This document shows, piece by piece, positions 7,891 through 15,385 of a stretch of DNA of 27,842 nt. The stretch covers positions 1 through 27,842 of the forward strand of contig NZ_CALNBI010000236.1 of assembly GCF_937874145.1 (NCBI RefSeq), given 5' to 3'. The notes beneath the pieces are model-generated. The model saw only the letters and a list, made by a program, of their open reading frames with translations, was not told the DNA's origin and did no database searches. Origin of the DNA: an uncultured Chitinophaga sp. GTDB lineage: Bacteria > Bacteroidota > Bacteroidia > Chitinophagales > Chitinophagaceae. Position 1 is the stretch's first letter; the number at the start of each line of letters is the position of its first letter. Both the position numbers and the translations under genes were made by a program.

Positions 7891-9027
7891 ATGAAAACAC
7901 TGCTCCTTCTCTCCTTTTGCGCCTGCCTGGCACTTTCTTCGGCAGCGCAACAGCCTTTCAACGGACTGGAAATGAACATGGGCAACCTCCACCGTTTGTC
8001 CGACGCCAAAACCCGCTCTATTTCCCCTGAAAACTTCACCGGCGAGGCCGGCAAGGGCGGCATGGCCACGCCCGAACAGGGCAATGCCCGCAACGCCGCG
8101 CGCGAGCTTGGCCAGGGCTGGAAGGTAAACCCCTACGTGCACATCGAACCCGGCCAGACTTTCACCCTCGCCGAAATCAACGGCTCCGGCGCGATCCAGC
8201 ATATCTGGATGACGCCCACCGGCAACTGGCGCTATTCCATCCTCCGGTTTTACTGGGACGATGAAACCACGCCCAGCGTGGAAGTGCCCGTAGGAGATTT
8301 CTTCGGGATGGGTTGGGGAGAATATGCGCAACTCAGCTCCCTGGCGGTAACGGTAAACCCCGGCAGCGCTTTCAACTGCTATTGGACCATGCCCTTCCGC
8401 AAGAAGTGCAAAATCACCATGGAAAACATCAACACGGAAAGAATGACGCTGTACTACCAGGTCGACTATACGCTGACGCAGGTGCCGGACGACGCCGCTT
8501 ACTTCCATGCGCAATTTCGCCGCAATAATCCTGTGAAGGATGCTGAATTCACACTGGTGGATGGGATTAAAGGGAAAGGGCATTACGTAGGCACTTACAT
8601 GGCCTGGGGCGTGAATAATAATGGCTGGTGGGGCGAAGGCGAGATCAAATTCTTCATGGACGGCGACAACAAGTTCCCGACCATCTGCGGAACGGGCACG
8701 GAAGACTACTTCTGCGGGTCTTACAACTTCGACAACAAAGGCAAATACCAGGAATTTACAACGCCCTACGCGGGATTGCACCAGGTGATCCGGCCGGACG
8801 GCTTATATAAATCGCAGCAACGTTTCGGATTGTACCGCTGGCACATCATGGACCCGGTGCGTTTCGACAAGGATTTGAAAATCACTATCCAGGACCTGGG
8901 CTGGCGCAGCGGCGGCCGTTATCTGCCGCAGCAGTCGGACATCAGTTCGGTCGTGTTCTGGTACCAGCGCGAGCCGCATGCGCCGTTCCCGAAGCTGCAA
9001 CCGAAAGACCAGCTGGAAGTGAACTGA
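7891..9027 (+). CDS. Secreted GH172 (DUF2961) glycoside hydrolase
   Basis: This 378-residue protein starts at the ATG at 7891, because a typical signal peptide (MKTLLLLSFCACLALSSAAQQ) begins there; a longer frame from 7825 would bury it. The body matches DUF2961, now glycoside hydrolase family 172: SGAIQHIWMTP (about 99-109), VPVGDFFGMGWGE, GWWGEGEIKFFMDGD (245-259) and GTGTEDYFCGSYNF (267-280). The glutamates at 249/251 and 271 are candidates for the catalytic pair. Characterised family members act on fructofuranosides (difructose dianhydride) and on alpha-D-arabinofuranosides. It is the first gene of a six-gene operon. The downstream pentonate-type enzymes make alpha-D-arabinofuranoside the more attractive substrate (inference). 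Confidence 0.88.
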   Translation: MKTLLLLSFCACLALSSAAQQPFNGLEMNMGNLHRLSDAKTRSISPENFTGEAGKGGMATPEQGNARNAARELGQGWKVNPYVHIEPGQTFTLAEINGSGAIQHIWMTPTGNWRYSILRFYWDDETTPSVEVPVGDFFGMGWGEYAQLSSLAVTVNPGSAFNCYWTMPFRKKCKITMENINTERMTLYYQVDYTLTQVPDDAAYFHAQFRRNNPVKDAEFTLVDGIKGKGHYVGTYMAWGVNNNGWWGEGEIKFFMDGDNKFPTICGTGTEDYFCGSYNFDNKGKYQEFTTPYAGLHQVIRPDGLYKSQQRFGLYRWHIMDPVRFDKDLKITIQDLGWRSGGRYLPQQSDISSVVFWYQREPHAPFPKLQPKDQLEVN

Positions 9028-9054
9028 TTTAACATCGCAAACAAAGTTGATACA

Positions 9055-10605
9055 ATGAATACAATTGGATTACAGATGATCGGCAACGGATGGCGGGGCG
9101 AAGGCACCCAGACTTTCCGTGCCTGGGCGCCCACAAAGCAGGAATGGCTGCCGCAGGAATTCCGCGAAAGTACGCCGGATGAGATCGACCAGGCGGTAAC
9201 GCTTGCGGAAAAAGCGTTTCATGTTTACAAGAAGACCGCTGCGCCGGGGCGCGCCGCATTCCTGCGGGCCATCGCTACCGGGCTGGAATCCCTCGGCGAA
9301 GCGCTCCTCAACACCGCATCGGAAGAAAGCGGCCTGCCGCTGGCCAGGCTCCAGGGCGAGCGCGACCGCACCACCAGCCAGCTGCGGCTGTTTGCGGGGA
9401 TGATCGAAGAGGGATCGTGGATCAACGCACGCATAGACAAGGGTACGCCCGATATCCGCCAGATGCAGATTCCCCTGGGCCCGGTAGCCGTTTTCGGCGC
9501 GAGCAACTTCCCGCTGGCATTTTCCGTTGCAGGCGGCGACACCGCCGCAGCCCTCGCCGCCGGTTGCCCCGTGGTCTGCAAGGCGCACCCCGCGCACCCG
9601 CATACCTCCCACCTCGTTGCGGAAGCGATCCGCCAGGCGGCAGCGAGCACCGGCATGCCCGAAGGCGTTTTCAGCCTGCTGCATGGCGCCACGGTGGATA
9701 CCGGCCAGCGCATCGCGCAACATCCGCTGTTGCGCGCCATCGCGTTTACGGGATCGTTCGGGGGCGGAAAGGCGCTTTATCAGACCGCTTCGCAAAGGCC
9801 TGTACCCATCCCCGTATACGCAGAAATGGGCAGCGTGAACCCGGTGTTCGTACTCCCGGAAACGTTAGCATCCAGCGCAGCGGCGTTTGCGGCGCAATAT
9901 CTTCAATCGCTCACCATGGGCGTGGGGCAGTTTTGCACCAATCCCGGCGTGCTCGTTGTAGCCGGCGATGCCGGTCCATTGATGGCCGCCCTGCAGGATG
10001 GGATCGCCCAGCTGAAAGCGGGCGTGATGCTCACGCCGGGCATTCTTTCTGCTTACCAGGCCGGTTTGCAGCGGATGGCCGGACAGGGCGCCCTACCGGT
10101 AGGACAAGCCACCGAAGAAACCGGCAAAGCCGCGCCTGCGGTGATGCATACCGTATTCAGCAATGTCATCGAAAACCCTGCGATACTGCATGAAGTGTTT
10201 GGTCCTGCCGGATTGGTGGTACAATGCAACAACACCGGCGAGCTGCATGCCTTCGCCGCGTCTTTGGAAGGGCAGCTGACCGCTACGATCCACGGCACGC
10301 CTGCCGACCTGGCGGCGCATGCCGGGCTGGTGGACGTGCTCCGGGAGAAAGCCGGCCGCCTTCTCGTTAATGGTTTCCCGACAGGCGTGGCGGTGAACCA
10401 TGCCATGGTGCACGGAGGCCCCTGGCCCGCGGCCACGCCCGCTGCCGGAACGTCTGTGGGTACTGGTTCCATCTACCGGTTTACCCGGCCGGTATGCTTC
10501 CAGGATTTCCCGGAGGGCCTGCTGCCGGAAGCGCTCCGCAACGAAAACCCGCTGGGGATCTGGCGCCTGGCCAACGGAGAATGGTCGCGCGAGGCGCTGG
10601 GCTAA
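9055..10605 (+). CDS. Aldehyde dehydrogenase, 2,5-dioxovalerate (2-oxoglutarate semialdehyde) type
   Basis: This 516-residue enzyme has all key residues of the aldehyde dehydrogenase superfamily: GASNFP (148-153, oxyanion Asn151), FTGS (231-234, cofactor loop), EMGSVNP with general base Glu257 and GQFCTNPG with the nucleophile Cys294. The short FTGSFGGG spacing and the GQFCTNPG form resemble bacterial 2,5-dioxovalerate dehydrogenases, which oxidise 2-oxoglutarate semialdehyde to 2-oxoglutarate with NADP+ in oxidative pentose and sugar-acid pathways. It is cytosolic. It lies 27 bases after the GH172 gene and 39 before the SDR gene. The superfamily is certain; the substrate rests on resemblance plus the KdaD-like partner at 14300, which would make exactly this aldehyde. 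Confidence 0.85.
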   Translation: MNTIGLQMIGNGWRGEGTQTFRAWAPTKQEWLPQEFRESTPDEIDQAVTLAEKAFHVYKKTAAPGRAAFLRAIATGLESLGEALLNTASEESGLPLARLQGERDRTTSQLRLFAGMIEEGSWINARIDKGTPDIRQMQIPLGPVAVFGASNFPLAFSVAGGDTAAALAAGCPVVCKAHPAHPHTSHLVAEAIRQAAASTGMPEGVFSLLHGATVDTGQRIAQHPLLRAIAFTGSFGGGKALYQTASQRPVPIPVYAEMGSVNPVFVLPETLASSAAAFAAQYLQSLTMGVGQFCTNPGVLVVAGDAGPLMAALQDGIAQLKAGVMLTPGILSAYQAGLQRMAGQGALPVGQATEETGKAAPAVMHTVFSNVIENPAILHEVFGPAGLVVQCNNTGELHAFAASLEGQLTATIHGTPADLAAHAGLVDVLREKAGRLLVNGFPTGVAVNHAMVHGGPWPAATPAAGTSVGTGSIYRFTRPVCFQDFPEGLLPEALRNENPLGIWRLANGEWSREALG

Positions 10606-10644
10606 AGATCCCGATTTAACTTTCAAACCCTCATACCACACGTT

Positions 10645-11439
10645 ATGGACCTTGGCTTACAGGACAAAATTATCATCGTAACCGGCGGCGCCAAAGGCAT
10701 TGGCGCCGCCATATCCGCGGTGCTCGCGCAGGAAGGCGCAGTGCCCGTCATCATCGGCAGAAGCGAATCCGACAACCTGCAGCATCTTTCCCAGATTGAA
10801 TCCGCCGGCGGCAAAGGCTGGCAGGTGGCCGCCGAGCTGACAAATCCGGAAGCCTGCAAACGCGCCGTGGAAGCCGTGGCGGAGCAATTCGGGCGGATCG
10901 ACGGATTGGTGAACAACGCCGGCATCAACGACGGCGTGGGGCTTGCGTCCGGATCTTATGAAGGATTTATGCAGTCACTGCACCGCAACCTCGTTCACTA
11001 TTACCTCATGGCGCATCATGCGCTGCCATGGCTGAAGGAAAACCGTGGCTCCATCGTCAACATCAGTTCCAAAACGGCAGAAACCGGCCAGGGCAACACA
11101 TCCGCCTACGCGGCGGCCAACGGCGGCAGGAATGCGCTCACCCGCGAATGGGCCGTGGAGCTGCTGCCCTGGAGCATCCGCGTCAACGCCATCATCGTCG
11201 CCGAATCCTGGACGCCGCTGTACGAAAACTGGATCAATACTTTCGAAGACAAGGAAGCCAAGCTCAAAGGCATCGTTTCGCGCATCCCGCTGGAAAACAG
11301 GATGACGACGCCGGAAGAGATCGCCGGAATGGCGGCTTTCCTCCTTTCTTCCCAATCCAGCCACACCACCGGGCAGCTCATACATGTAGACGGCGGATAC
11401 GTTCATCTCGACCGTGCATTACAATCTCCTCAACCTTAA
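10645..11439 (+). CDS. SDR-family sugar dehydrogenase, L-fucose/D-arabinose dehydrogenase-like, with altered active site
   Basis: This 264-residue short-chain dehydrogenase has TGGAKGIG (residues 13-20, NAD(P) binding), NNAG (90-93), the catalytic Ser in NISS (141-142) and Tyr155, then a C-terminal DGGYVHLD. The segment around AESWTPLYENWI near 190-200 resembles L-fucose dehydrogenases of the SDR family; some of these also oxidise D-arabinose, which has the same configuration at C2-C4. The expected reaction is aldose to aldono-lactone. The catalytic YxxxK reads YAAAN here: residue 159 (codon AAC, 11119-11121) is Asn. Either the enzyme is altered or inactive, or a single base differs (AAG would give Lys). 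It lies 6 bases before the dehydratase gene. An alternative role is oxidation of a keto-deoxy acid. Confidence 0.82.
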   Translation: MDLGLQDKIIIVTGGAKGIGAAISAVLAQEGAVPVIIGRSESDNLQHLSQIESAGGKGWQVAAELTNPEACKRAVEAVAEQFGRIDGLVNNAGINDGVGLASGSYEGFMQSLHRNLVHYYLMAHHALPWLKENRGSIVNISSKTAETGQGNTSAYAAANGGRNALTREWAVELLPWSIRVNAIIVAESWTPLYENWINTFEDKEAKLKGIVSRIPLENRMTTPEEIAGMAAFLLSSQSSHTTGQLIHVDGGYVHLDRALQSPQP

Positions 11440-11445
11440 TCCATC

Positions 11446-13053
11446 ATGCGCCAGCAAACACTTCAGATCCATCCGGGCGACAACGTCATCGTAGCTTTGC
11501 AGGACGTTGCCAAAGGCACGGCGGCAGGCGGCGTAACCGCGCTACGCGACGTGCAGGCCAAACATAAACTGACCACTGCTTTCATCCCCAAAGGCGGCGA
11601 CATCATCATGTACGGCGTGCTCGTGGGGCATGCCAACGAAGATCTCCCGGCCGGTGAGCTCATCACCACCGCCAACATCCGCCACGCATCCGGCAACTTC
11701 GGCGTACGTGCGGAAAGGCAGACACATTGGGACCAGCCGGATGTATCGGCCTGGAAAAACCGCAGCTTCCTCGGCTATCACCGGTCCGACGGCCGCGTGG
11801 GCACCGGCAATTACTGGATCATCCTGCCGCTCGTGTTCTGCGAAAACAGGAACGTCCAGCTGCTGCACGAAACATTGACCAAGGGCCTCGGTTATCAAAA
11901 AGGCAATCCTTACGAAAACCTCCTCCACGAAATGCTTCACGGCAGCGCAGGCGCTTCCGCTAGTAACGGCATCCATTCCCAACGGCCCTTTCCGAACATT
12001 ACGGGTATCAAGCTACTGTCGCACACAATGGGTTGCGGCGGAACGAAAGATGATACCCGCGCCTTGTGCGGATTACTGGCCGGCTACGTAACACACCCCA
12101 ACGTTGCGGGTGCCACCGTGCTCAGCCTGGGCTGCCAGAACGCGCAGATCAGCATGCTGCGCGAGGAAATCGAAAAAAGATCGCCTGGATATGACCGTCC
12201 GCTCGTGATCCTCGAACAGCAACAGGAAGGAACGGAAAAAGCACTGATGGAACAGGCCATGCGCCAAACATTCGAAGGCCTCGCAAAGGCCAATGCGCAG
12301 GAGCGCAGGCCCGCACCGCTTAGTAAACTGATCGTGGGCATGGAATGCGGCGGCAGCGACGGGTTTTCCGGTATTTCCGCCAATCCCGCCGTGGGCAAGG
12401 TGGCAGACAGGATCGTGGCGCTCGGGGGATCGGTGATCCTTTCGGAATTCCCGGAGCTCTGCGGTGTGGAGCAGGAACTGAGCGACCGTTGTACCAGCAC
12501 GGAACTGGCGGAGAAATATACCGGCCTGATGAAAACATATGCCAGCCGCGCGGAAGCCGTGGGATCGGGATTCGACTCCAATCCATCCGCCGGCAATATC
12601 CGCGACGGCCTTATCACCGACGCCATTAAATCCGCCGGCGCCGCGCGGAAGGGAGGCACCTCCCCTGTCACCGACGTGATCGATTATCCCGGGTGGGTGC
12701 AGCGGCCCGGTCTGGCCTTGCTTTGCACGCCCGGCAGCGATGTGGAATCCACAACCGCGGAAGTGGGTGCGCATGCGAACGTGGTGCTTTTCACTACCGG
12801 TTTGGGTACACCTACCGGCAACCCGGTAACGCCGGTATTGAAGCTGTCCACCAACTCGCGCCTGGCGGCGAAAATGCCTGATATCATCGATCTCGACACC
12901 GGCCCGGTCATCAATGGCGACGAAACCCTCGACCAGTCGGCCGACCGGATCATGGAGCTGCTCATCTCTTCCGCCAGCGGCAATTACACCGCCAAAGCAC
13001 AGGTTCTGGAACAGGACGACTTTATTCCCTGGAAACGCGGCGTTTCCCTTTAA
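11446..13053 (+). CDS. UxaA-family (altronate/galactarate dehydratase) sugar-acid dehydratase
   Basis: This 535-residue protein combines an N-terminal SAF domain (about 5-90, HPGDNVIVALQDVAKG) and the large UxaA/GarD catalytic domain, fused as in full-length altronate dehydratases. Conserved Cys/Gly motifs that in this family hold the catalytic iron are present: SHTMGCGG (192-199), SLGCQNAQ (227-234) and MECGGSDGFSG (299-309). The reaction removes water from a sugar acid to give a 2-keto-3-deoxy acid. D-altronate, D-arabinonate and L-fuconate share the same configuration at C2, C3 and C4, so D-arabinonate is stereochemically reasonable here and is favoured by the KdaD-like neighbour (inference). 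It is cytosolic and part of the six-gene operon. Confidence 0.88.
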   Translation: MRQQTLQIHPGDNVIVALQDVAKGTAAGGVTALRDVQAKHKLTTAFIPKGGDIIMYGVLVGHANEDLPAGELITTANIRHASGNFGVRAERQTHWDQPDVSAWKNRSFLGYHRSDGRVGTGNYWIILPLVFCENRNVQLLHETLTKGLGYQKGNPYENLLHEMLHGSAGASASNGIHSQRPFPNITGIKLLSHTMGCGGTKDDTRALCGLLAGYVTHPNVAGATVLSLGCQNAQISMLREEIEKRSPGYDRPLVILEQQQEGTEKALMEQAMRQTFEGLAKANAQERRPAPLSKLIVGMECGGSDGFSGISANPAVGKVADRIVALGGSVILSEFPELCGVEQELSDRCTSTELAEKYTGLMKTYASRAEAVGSGFDSNPSAGNIRDGLITDAIKSAGAARKGGTSPVTDVIDYPGWVQRPGLALLCTPGSDVESTTAEVGAHANVVLFTTGLGTPTGNPVTPVLKLSTNSRLAAKMPDIIDLDTGPVINGDETLDQSADRIMELLISSASGNYTAKAQVLEQDDFIPWKRGVSL

Positions 13054-13069
13054 CCGATAATCTAACCTT

Positions 13070-14293
13070 ATGAAACCATTCTTCATGGCATGCTTACTTA
13101 CCGCCGGGATCGCAGGCTGCCAGCCTTCCCCCGGCCATCAACCCGGAAAGCCATCCAACTTCGGTGAAGACGCCGCTTTCCTCCGGCAGCATCTTAAAAA
13201 TGTGGTGGTACTGCAACTTCCGGGCGACAGCAGCCGGGTGCTCGTTACCGGCGATTACCAGGCGCGGGTGATGACCAGTTCCGCCAGCGGCGACAGCGGC
13301 AACAGCTTCGGCTGGATCAATTACGACCTGGTGGCTTCCGGCAAGCTGGCGCCGCATATCAACGCCTTCGGCGGAGAAGAGCGCTTCTGGCTGGGGCCCG
13401 AAGGCGGCCAGTACGCGCTGTTCTTCCCTCCCGGTAAACCTTACACATTCGATAACTGGCAAACGCCGGGCCTCATCGACACGGCGCATTACGAAGTGCG
13501 GACGGAAGCGCCCGGCGAAGTGTCGTACGCCTATGCCGGGAGCATTCAAAACCACGCGGGTTATACTTTTCACCTCGGCGTGGAACGCACCATCCGCCTC
13601 CTCGACCGGACGGGCACCGGGGAAAGACTCGGGTTCGCACTGCCTGAAGGGCTGCGCAGCGTGGCTTATGAAACGGAAAACGTGATCACCAACGCCGGCG
13701 ACAGCGCCTGGCAGGACCAGTCCGGGCTGCCGAGCATCTGGCTCCTTGGTATGTTCAAGCCATCGGACCAGACGGCCGTGATAGCACCATTCCAACCCGG
13801 CGCCGATGCGCGCAGCCAGATCACCGATGATTATTTCGGGAAGATCCCCGCCCGCAACCTGCAGGTGAACGACAGCGTGCTGCTCTTCCGCGCCGACGGG
13901 AAAGCGCGCGGCAAGCTGGGCATCGCGCCCGGAATTGCGAAACCAGGAGCGGGCAGCATCGACCTCGCCAATAATTCCATCACCGTATTGCTTTACACTG
14001 TGGCGCCGGAAGGGAAGTATGTCAATTCGAAGTGGGAAGACCAGGCCGAACCTTACAAAGGCGATGCGGTGAATTGTTATAACGACGGGCCGCTGGAAGA
14101 TGGTACGCAGATGGGGCCTTTCTATGAAGTGGAATCGTCGTCGGATGCGCGTGCGTTGAAGCCCGGGGAGTCGCTGCGGTACCGGCAGGTGACGATGCAC
14201 TTCGAAGGCGGGCCCTCCGCACTGCAAGCCCTGGCATCCCAACTGTGGCAACTTCCGCTGGATTCTGTCCGGCATTTCCTTCAACAAAAATAA
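13070..14293 (+). CDS. Mutarotase-fold lipoprotein (DUF6786-like)
   Basis: This 407-residue predicted lipoprotein has signal sequence MKPFFMACLLTAGIAG with Cys17 as the lipid-attachment residue. The mature part is a beta-rich protein resembling the galactose-mutarotase fold: GEERFWLGPEGGQY near 101-114, NCYNDGP near 341-347, and a closing segment MGPFYEVESSS...LKPGES resembling DUF6786 proteins. This fold binds sugars and often interconverts anomers, but I cannot assign catalytic residues. In an operon with a secreted glycosidase and a cytosolic oxidative route, a surface or periplasmic role in binding or anomer conversion of the released sugar is plausible (inference). It lies 16 bases after the dehydratase gene and 6 before the FAH-family gene. 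Confidence 0.7.
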   Translation: MKPFFMACLLTAGIAGCQPSPGHQPGKPSNFGEDAAFLRQHLKNVVVLQLPGDSSRVLVTGDYQARVMTSSASGDSGNSFGWINYDLVASGKLAPHINAFGGEERFWLGPEGGQYALFFPPGKPYTFDNWQTPGLIDTAHYEVRTEAPGEVSYAYAGSIQNHAGYTFHLGVERTIRLLDRTGTGERLGFALPEGLRSVAYETENVITNAGDSAWQDQSGLPSIWLLGMFKPSDQTAVIAPFQPGADARSQITDDYFGKIPARNLQVNDSVLLFRADGKARGKLGIAPGIAKPGAGSIDLANNSITVLLYTVAPEGKYVNSKWEDQAEPYKGDAVNCYNDGPLEDGTQMGPFYEVESSSDARALKPGESLRYRQVTMHFEGGPSALQALASQLWQLPLDSVRHFLQQK

Positions 14294-14299
14294 CCAGAC

Positions 14300-15157
14300 A
14301 TGAACTGCTTAAGAATTTATAAAACTGCCAAAGGCATCATCGTACAGCACGACGGCAATTATTTCGCCGGTGCAACGTCCTGGAATGAATTCGTGAACCG
14401 AAAAGGATTGTACGCCGCCATTATCGCCGGGCTCCCTGCCATGCAGCCGCTGGCGAAGCATGATGCGGAAGAAGCCATCGCCACGGGGCTCGAAGCGCCC
14501 ATCTCCACCCAGGAAGTGTGGGCGGCGGGCGTTACCTATTACAGGAGCCGCACGGCAAGGATGGAAGAATCCGAGGATTCAGGGGGCGCCACCTTTTACG
14601 ATAAAGTGTATGTGGCGGAAAGGCCAGAACTGTTCTTCAAAGCCACGCCCAACCGCGTTTCCGGCCACAGGCAGGTCGTATATATCCGCAGCGATTCGAA
14701 ATGGGACGTGCCCGAACCGGAACTGACGCTTTTTATTTCCTCCCATGGCACTATCGAAGGGTATACGATCGGGAACGACATGAGTTCCCGCAGCATCGAA
14801 GGCGAGAACCCGCTGTATCTTCCGCAGGCGAAAGTCTATGAAAAATGCGCCGGCCTCGGCCCCTGCCTGCTCGTGCCGGAAGCACCCATTCCGCAGGACA
14901 CCCTCATCAGCATGTCCATCTTCCGCGAAGGAACGATCCGGTATAACGACAGCGTGCCCATCAGCCAGATGAAACGCGGGCATACGGAACTCGTCGGCTT
15001 CCTCTTCCGCGGCTGCGCCTTCCCCGACGGGTGTTTCCTGATGACCGGCACCTGCCTCGTGCCCGACAATAACTTTACGCTGCAGGACAACGACCGTGTA
15101 GAAATCAGCATCGACCACATCGGTACATTGATCAACGAAGTGCAAACGCTTCGCTGA
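14300..15157 (+). CDS. FAH-family 2-keto-3-deoxy-D-arabinonate dehydratase-like enzyme (KdaD-like)
   Basis: This 285-residue cytosolic enzyme belongs to the fumarylacetoacetate hydrolase fold. From memory it follows the archaeal KdaD pattern segment by segment: EVWAAGVTYYRSR (72-84), RPELFFKATPNR (108-119), SDSKWDVPEPEL (131-142), GYTIGNDMSSRSIEGENPLYLPQ (154-176) and a closing TGTCLVP and IGTLINEV. E139, E141 and D160 are candidate Mg2+ ligands. KdaD converts 2-keto-3-deoxy-D-arabinonate to 2,5-dioxopentanoate, the substrate expected for the aldehyde dehydrogenase at 9055. The related XylX-type enzymes act on 2-keto-3-deoxy-D-xylonate, so the pentonate isomer is not settled by sequence alone. 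It is the last gene of the operon, followed by a strong hairpin. Confidence 0.85.
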   Translation: MNCLRIYKTAKGIIVQHDGNYFAGATSWNEFVNRKGLYAAIIAGLPAMQPLAKHDAEEAIATGLEAPISTQEVWAAGVTYYRSRTARMEESEDSGGATFYDKVYVAERPELFFKATPNRVSGHRQVVYIRSDSKWDVPEPELTLFISSHGTIEGYTIGNDMSSRSIEGENPLYLPQAKVYEKCAGLGPCLLVPEAPIPQDTLISMSIFREGTIRYNDSVPISQMKRGHTELVGFLFRGCAFPDGCFLMTGTCLVPDNNFTLQDNDRVEISIDHIGTLINEVQTLR

Positions 15158-15181
15158 TCCGACACAACTAATCAACATACA

Positions 15182-15207
15182 GCAAAGCCGCGGTCCCGCG
15201 GCTTTGC
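15182..15207 (+). terminator. Terminator hairpin closing the oxidative sugar operon
   Basis: A perfect 12-base-pair stem, GCAAAGCCGCGG (15182-15193) against CCGCGGCTTTGC (15196-15207), starting 24 bases after the last stop. There is no clear T tract, so efficiency is uncertain. Confidence 0.65.
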
Positions 15208-15232
15208 ATCAAACAAAAAAACCAAATCACCT

Positions 15233-15256
15233 GCCGGTCAGTACACGTACTCCGGC
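15233..15256. repeat. Inverted repeat between the operon and the GAF gene
   Basis: GCCGG-TC-AGTAC, AC loop, GTACT-CCGGC: ten paired bases per arm with a single TC bulge. It lies between the operon terminator and the candidate promoter of the GAF gene. It could be an operator or a second hairpin; nothing distinguishes these. The 228 bases from 15158 to 15385 hold no other feature besides the promoter listed separately. Confidence 0.4.
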
Positions 15257-15333
15257 GGGGTGATGTGGGACAACCGGTTGTGCCTGTTGAAAAATTACTG
15301 CCGGGATGTGACAACCCTATGTCAGCAGCCTGC

Positions 15334-15363
15334 TTGGAATTGTGCGATAAACGCTCTACTTTG
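15334..15363 (+). promoter_or_regulatory. Candidate promoter of the GAF gene
   Basis: TTG (15334-15336), 20 bases, then TACTTTG (15357-15363), near the Bacteroidota consensus. It lies inside the longest open frame (from GTG at 15260), which argues that translation starts at the ATG at 15386. Confidence 0.5.
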
Positions 15364-15385
15364 GGAGAAATTGGAAACCCTCTTC

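Noticed and set aside
7744..8781. Minus-strand open frame opposite the GH172 gene
   Set aside because: Antisense to a clear signal-peptide-bearing GH172 protein; no domain signal of its own.
12073..13086. Minus-strand open frame opposite the UxaA-family gene
   Set aside because: No domain signal, and it overlaps a strongly supported enzyme gene over its full length.
15260..15385. N-terminal extension of the GAF protein from GTG at 15260
   Set aside because: The extension contains a good promoter match and has no protein-like pattern; the ATG at 15386 fits the promoter.
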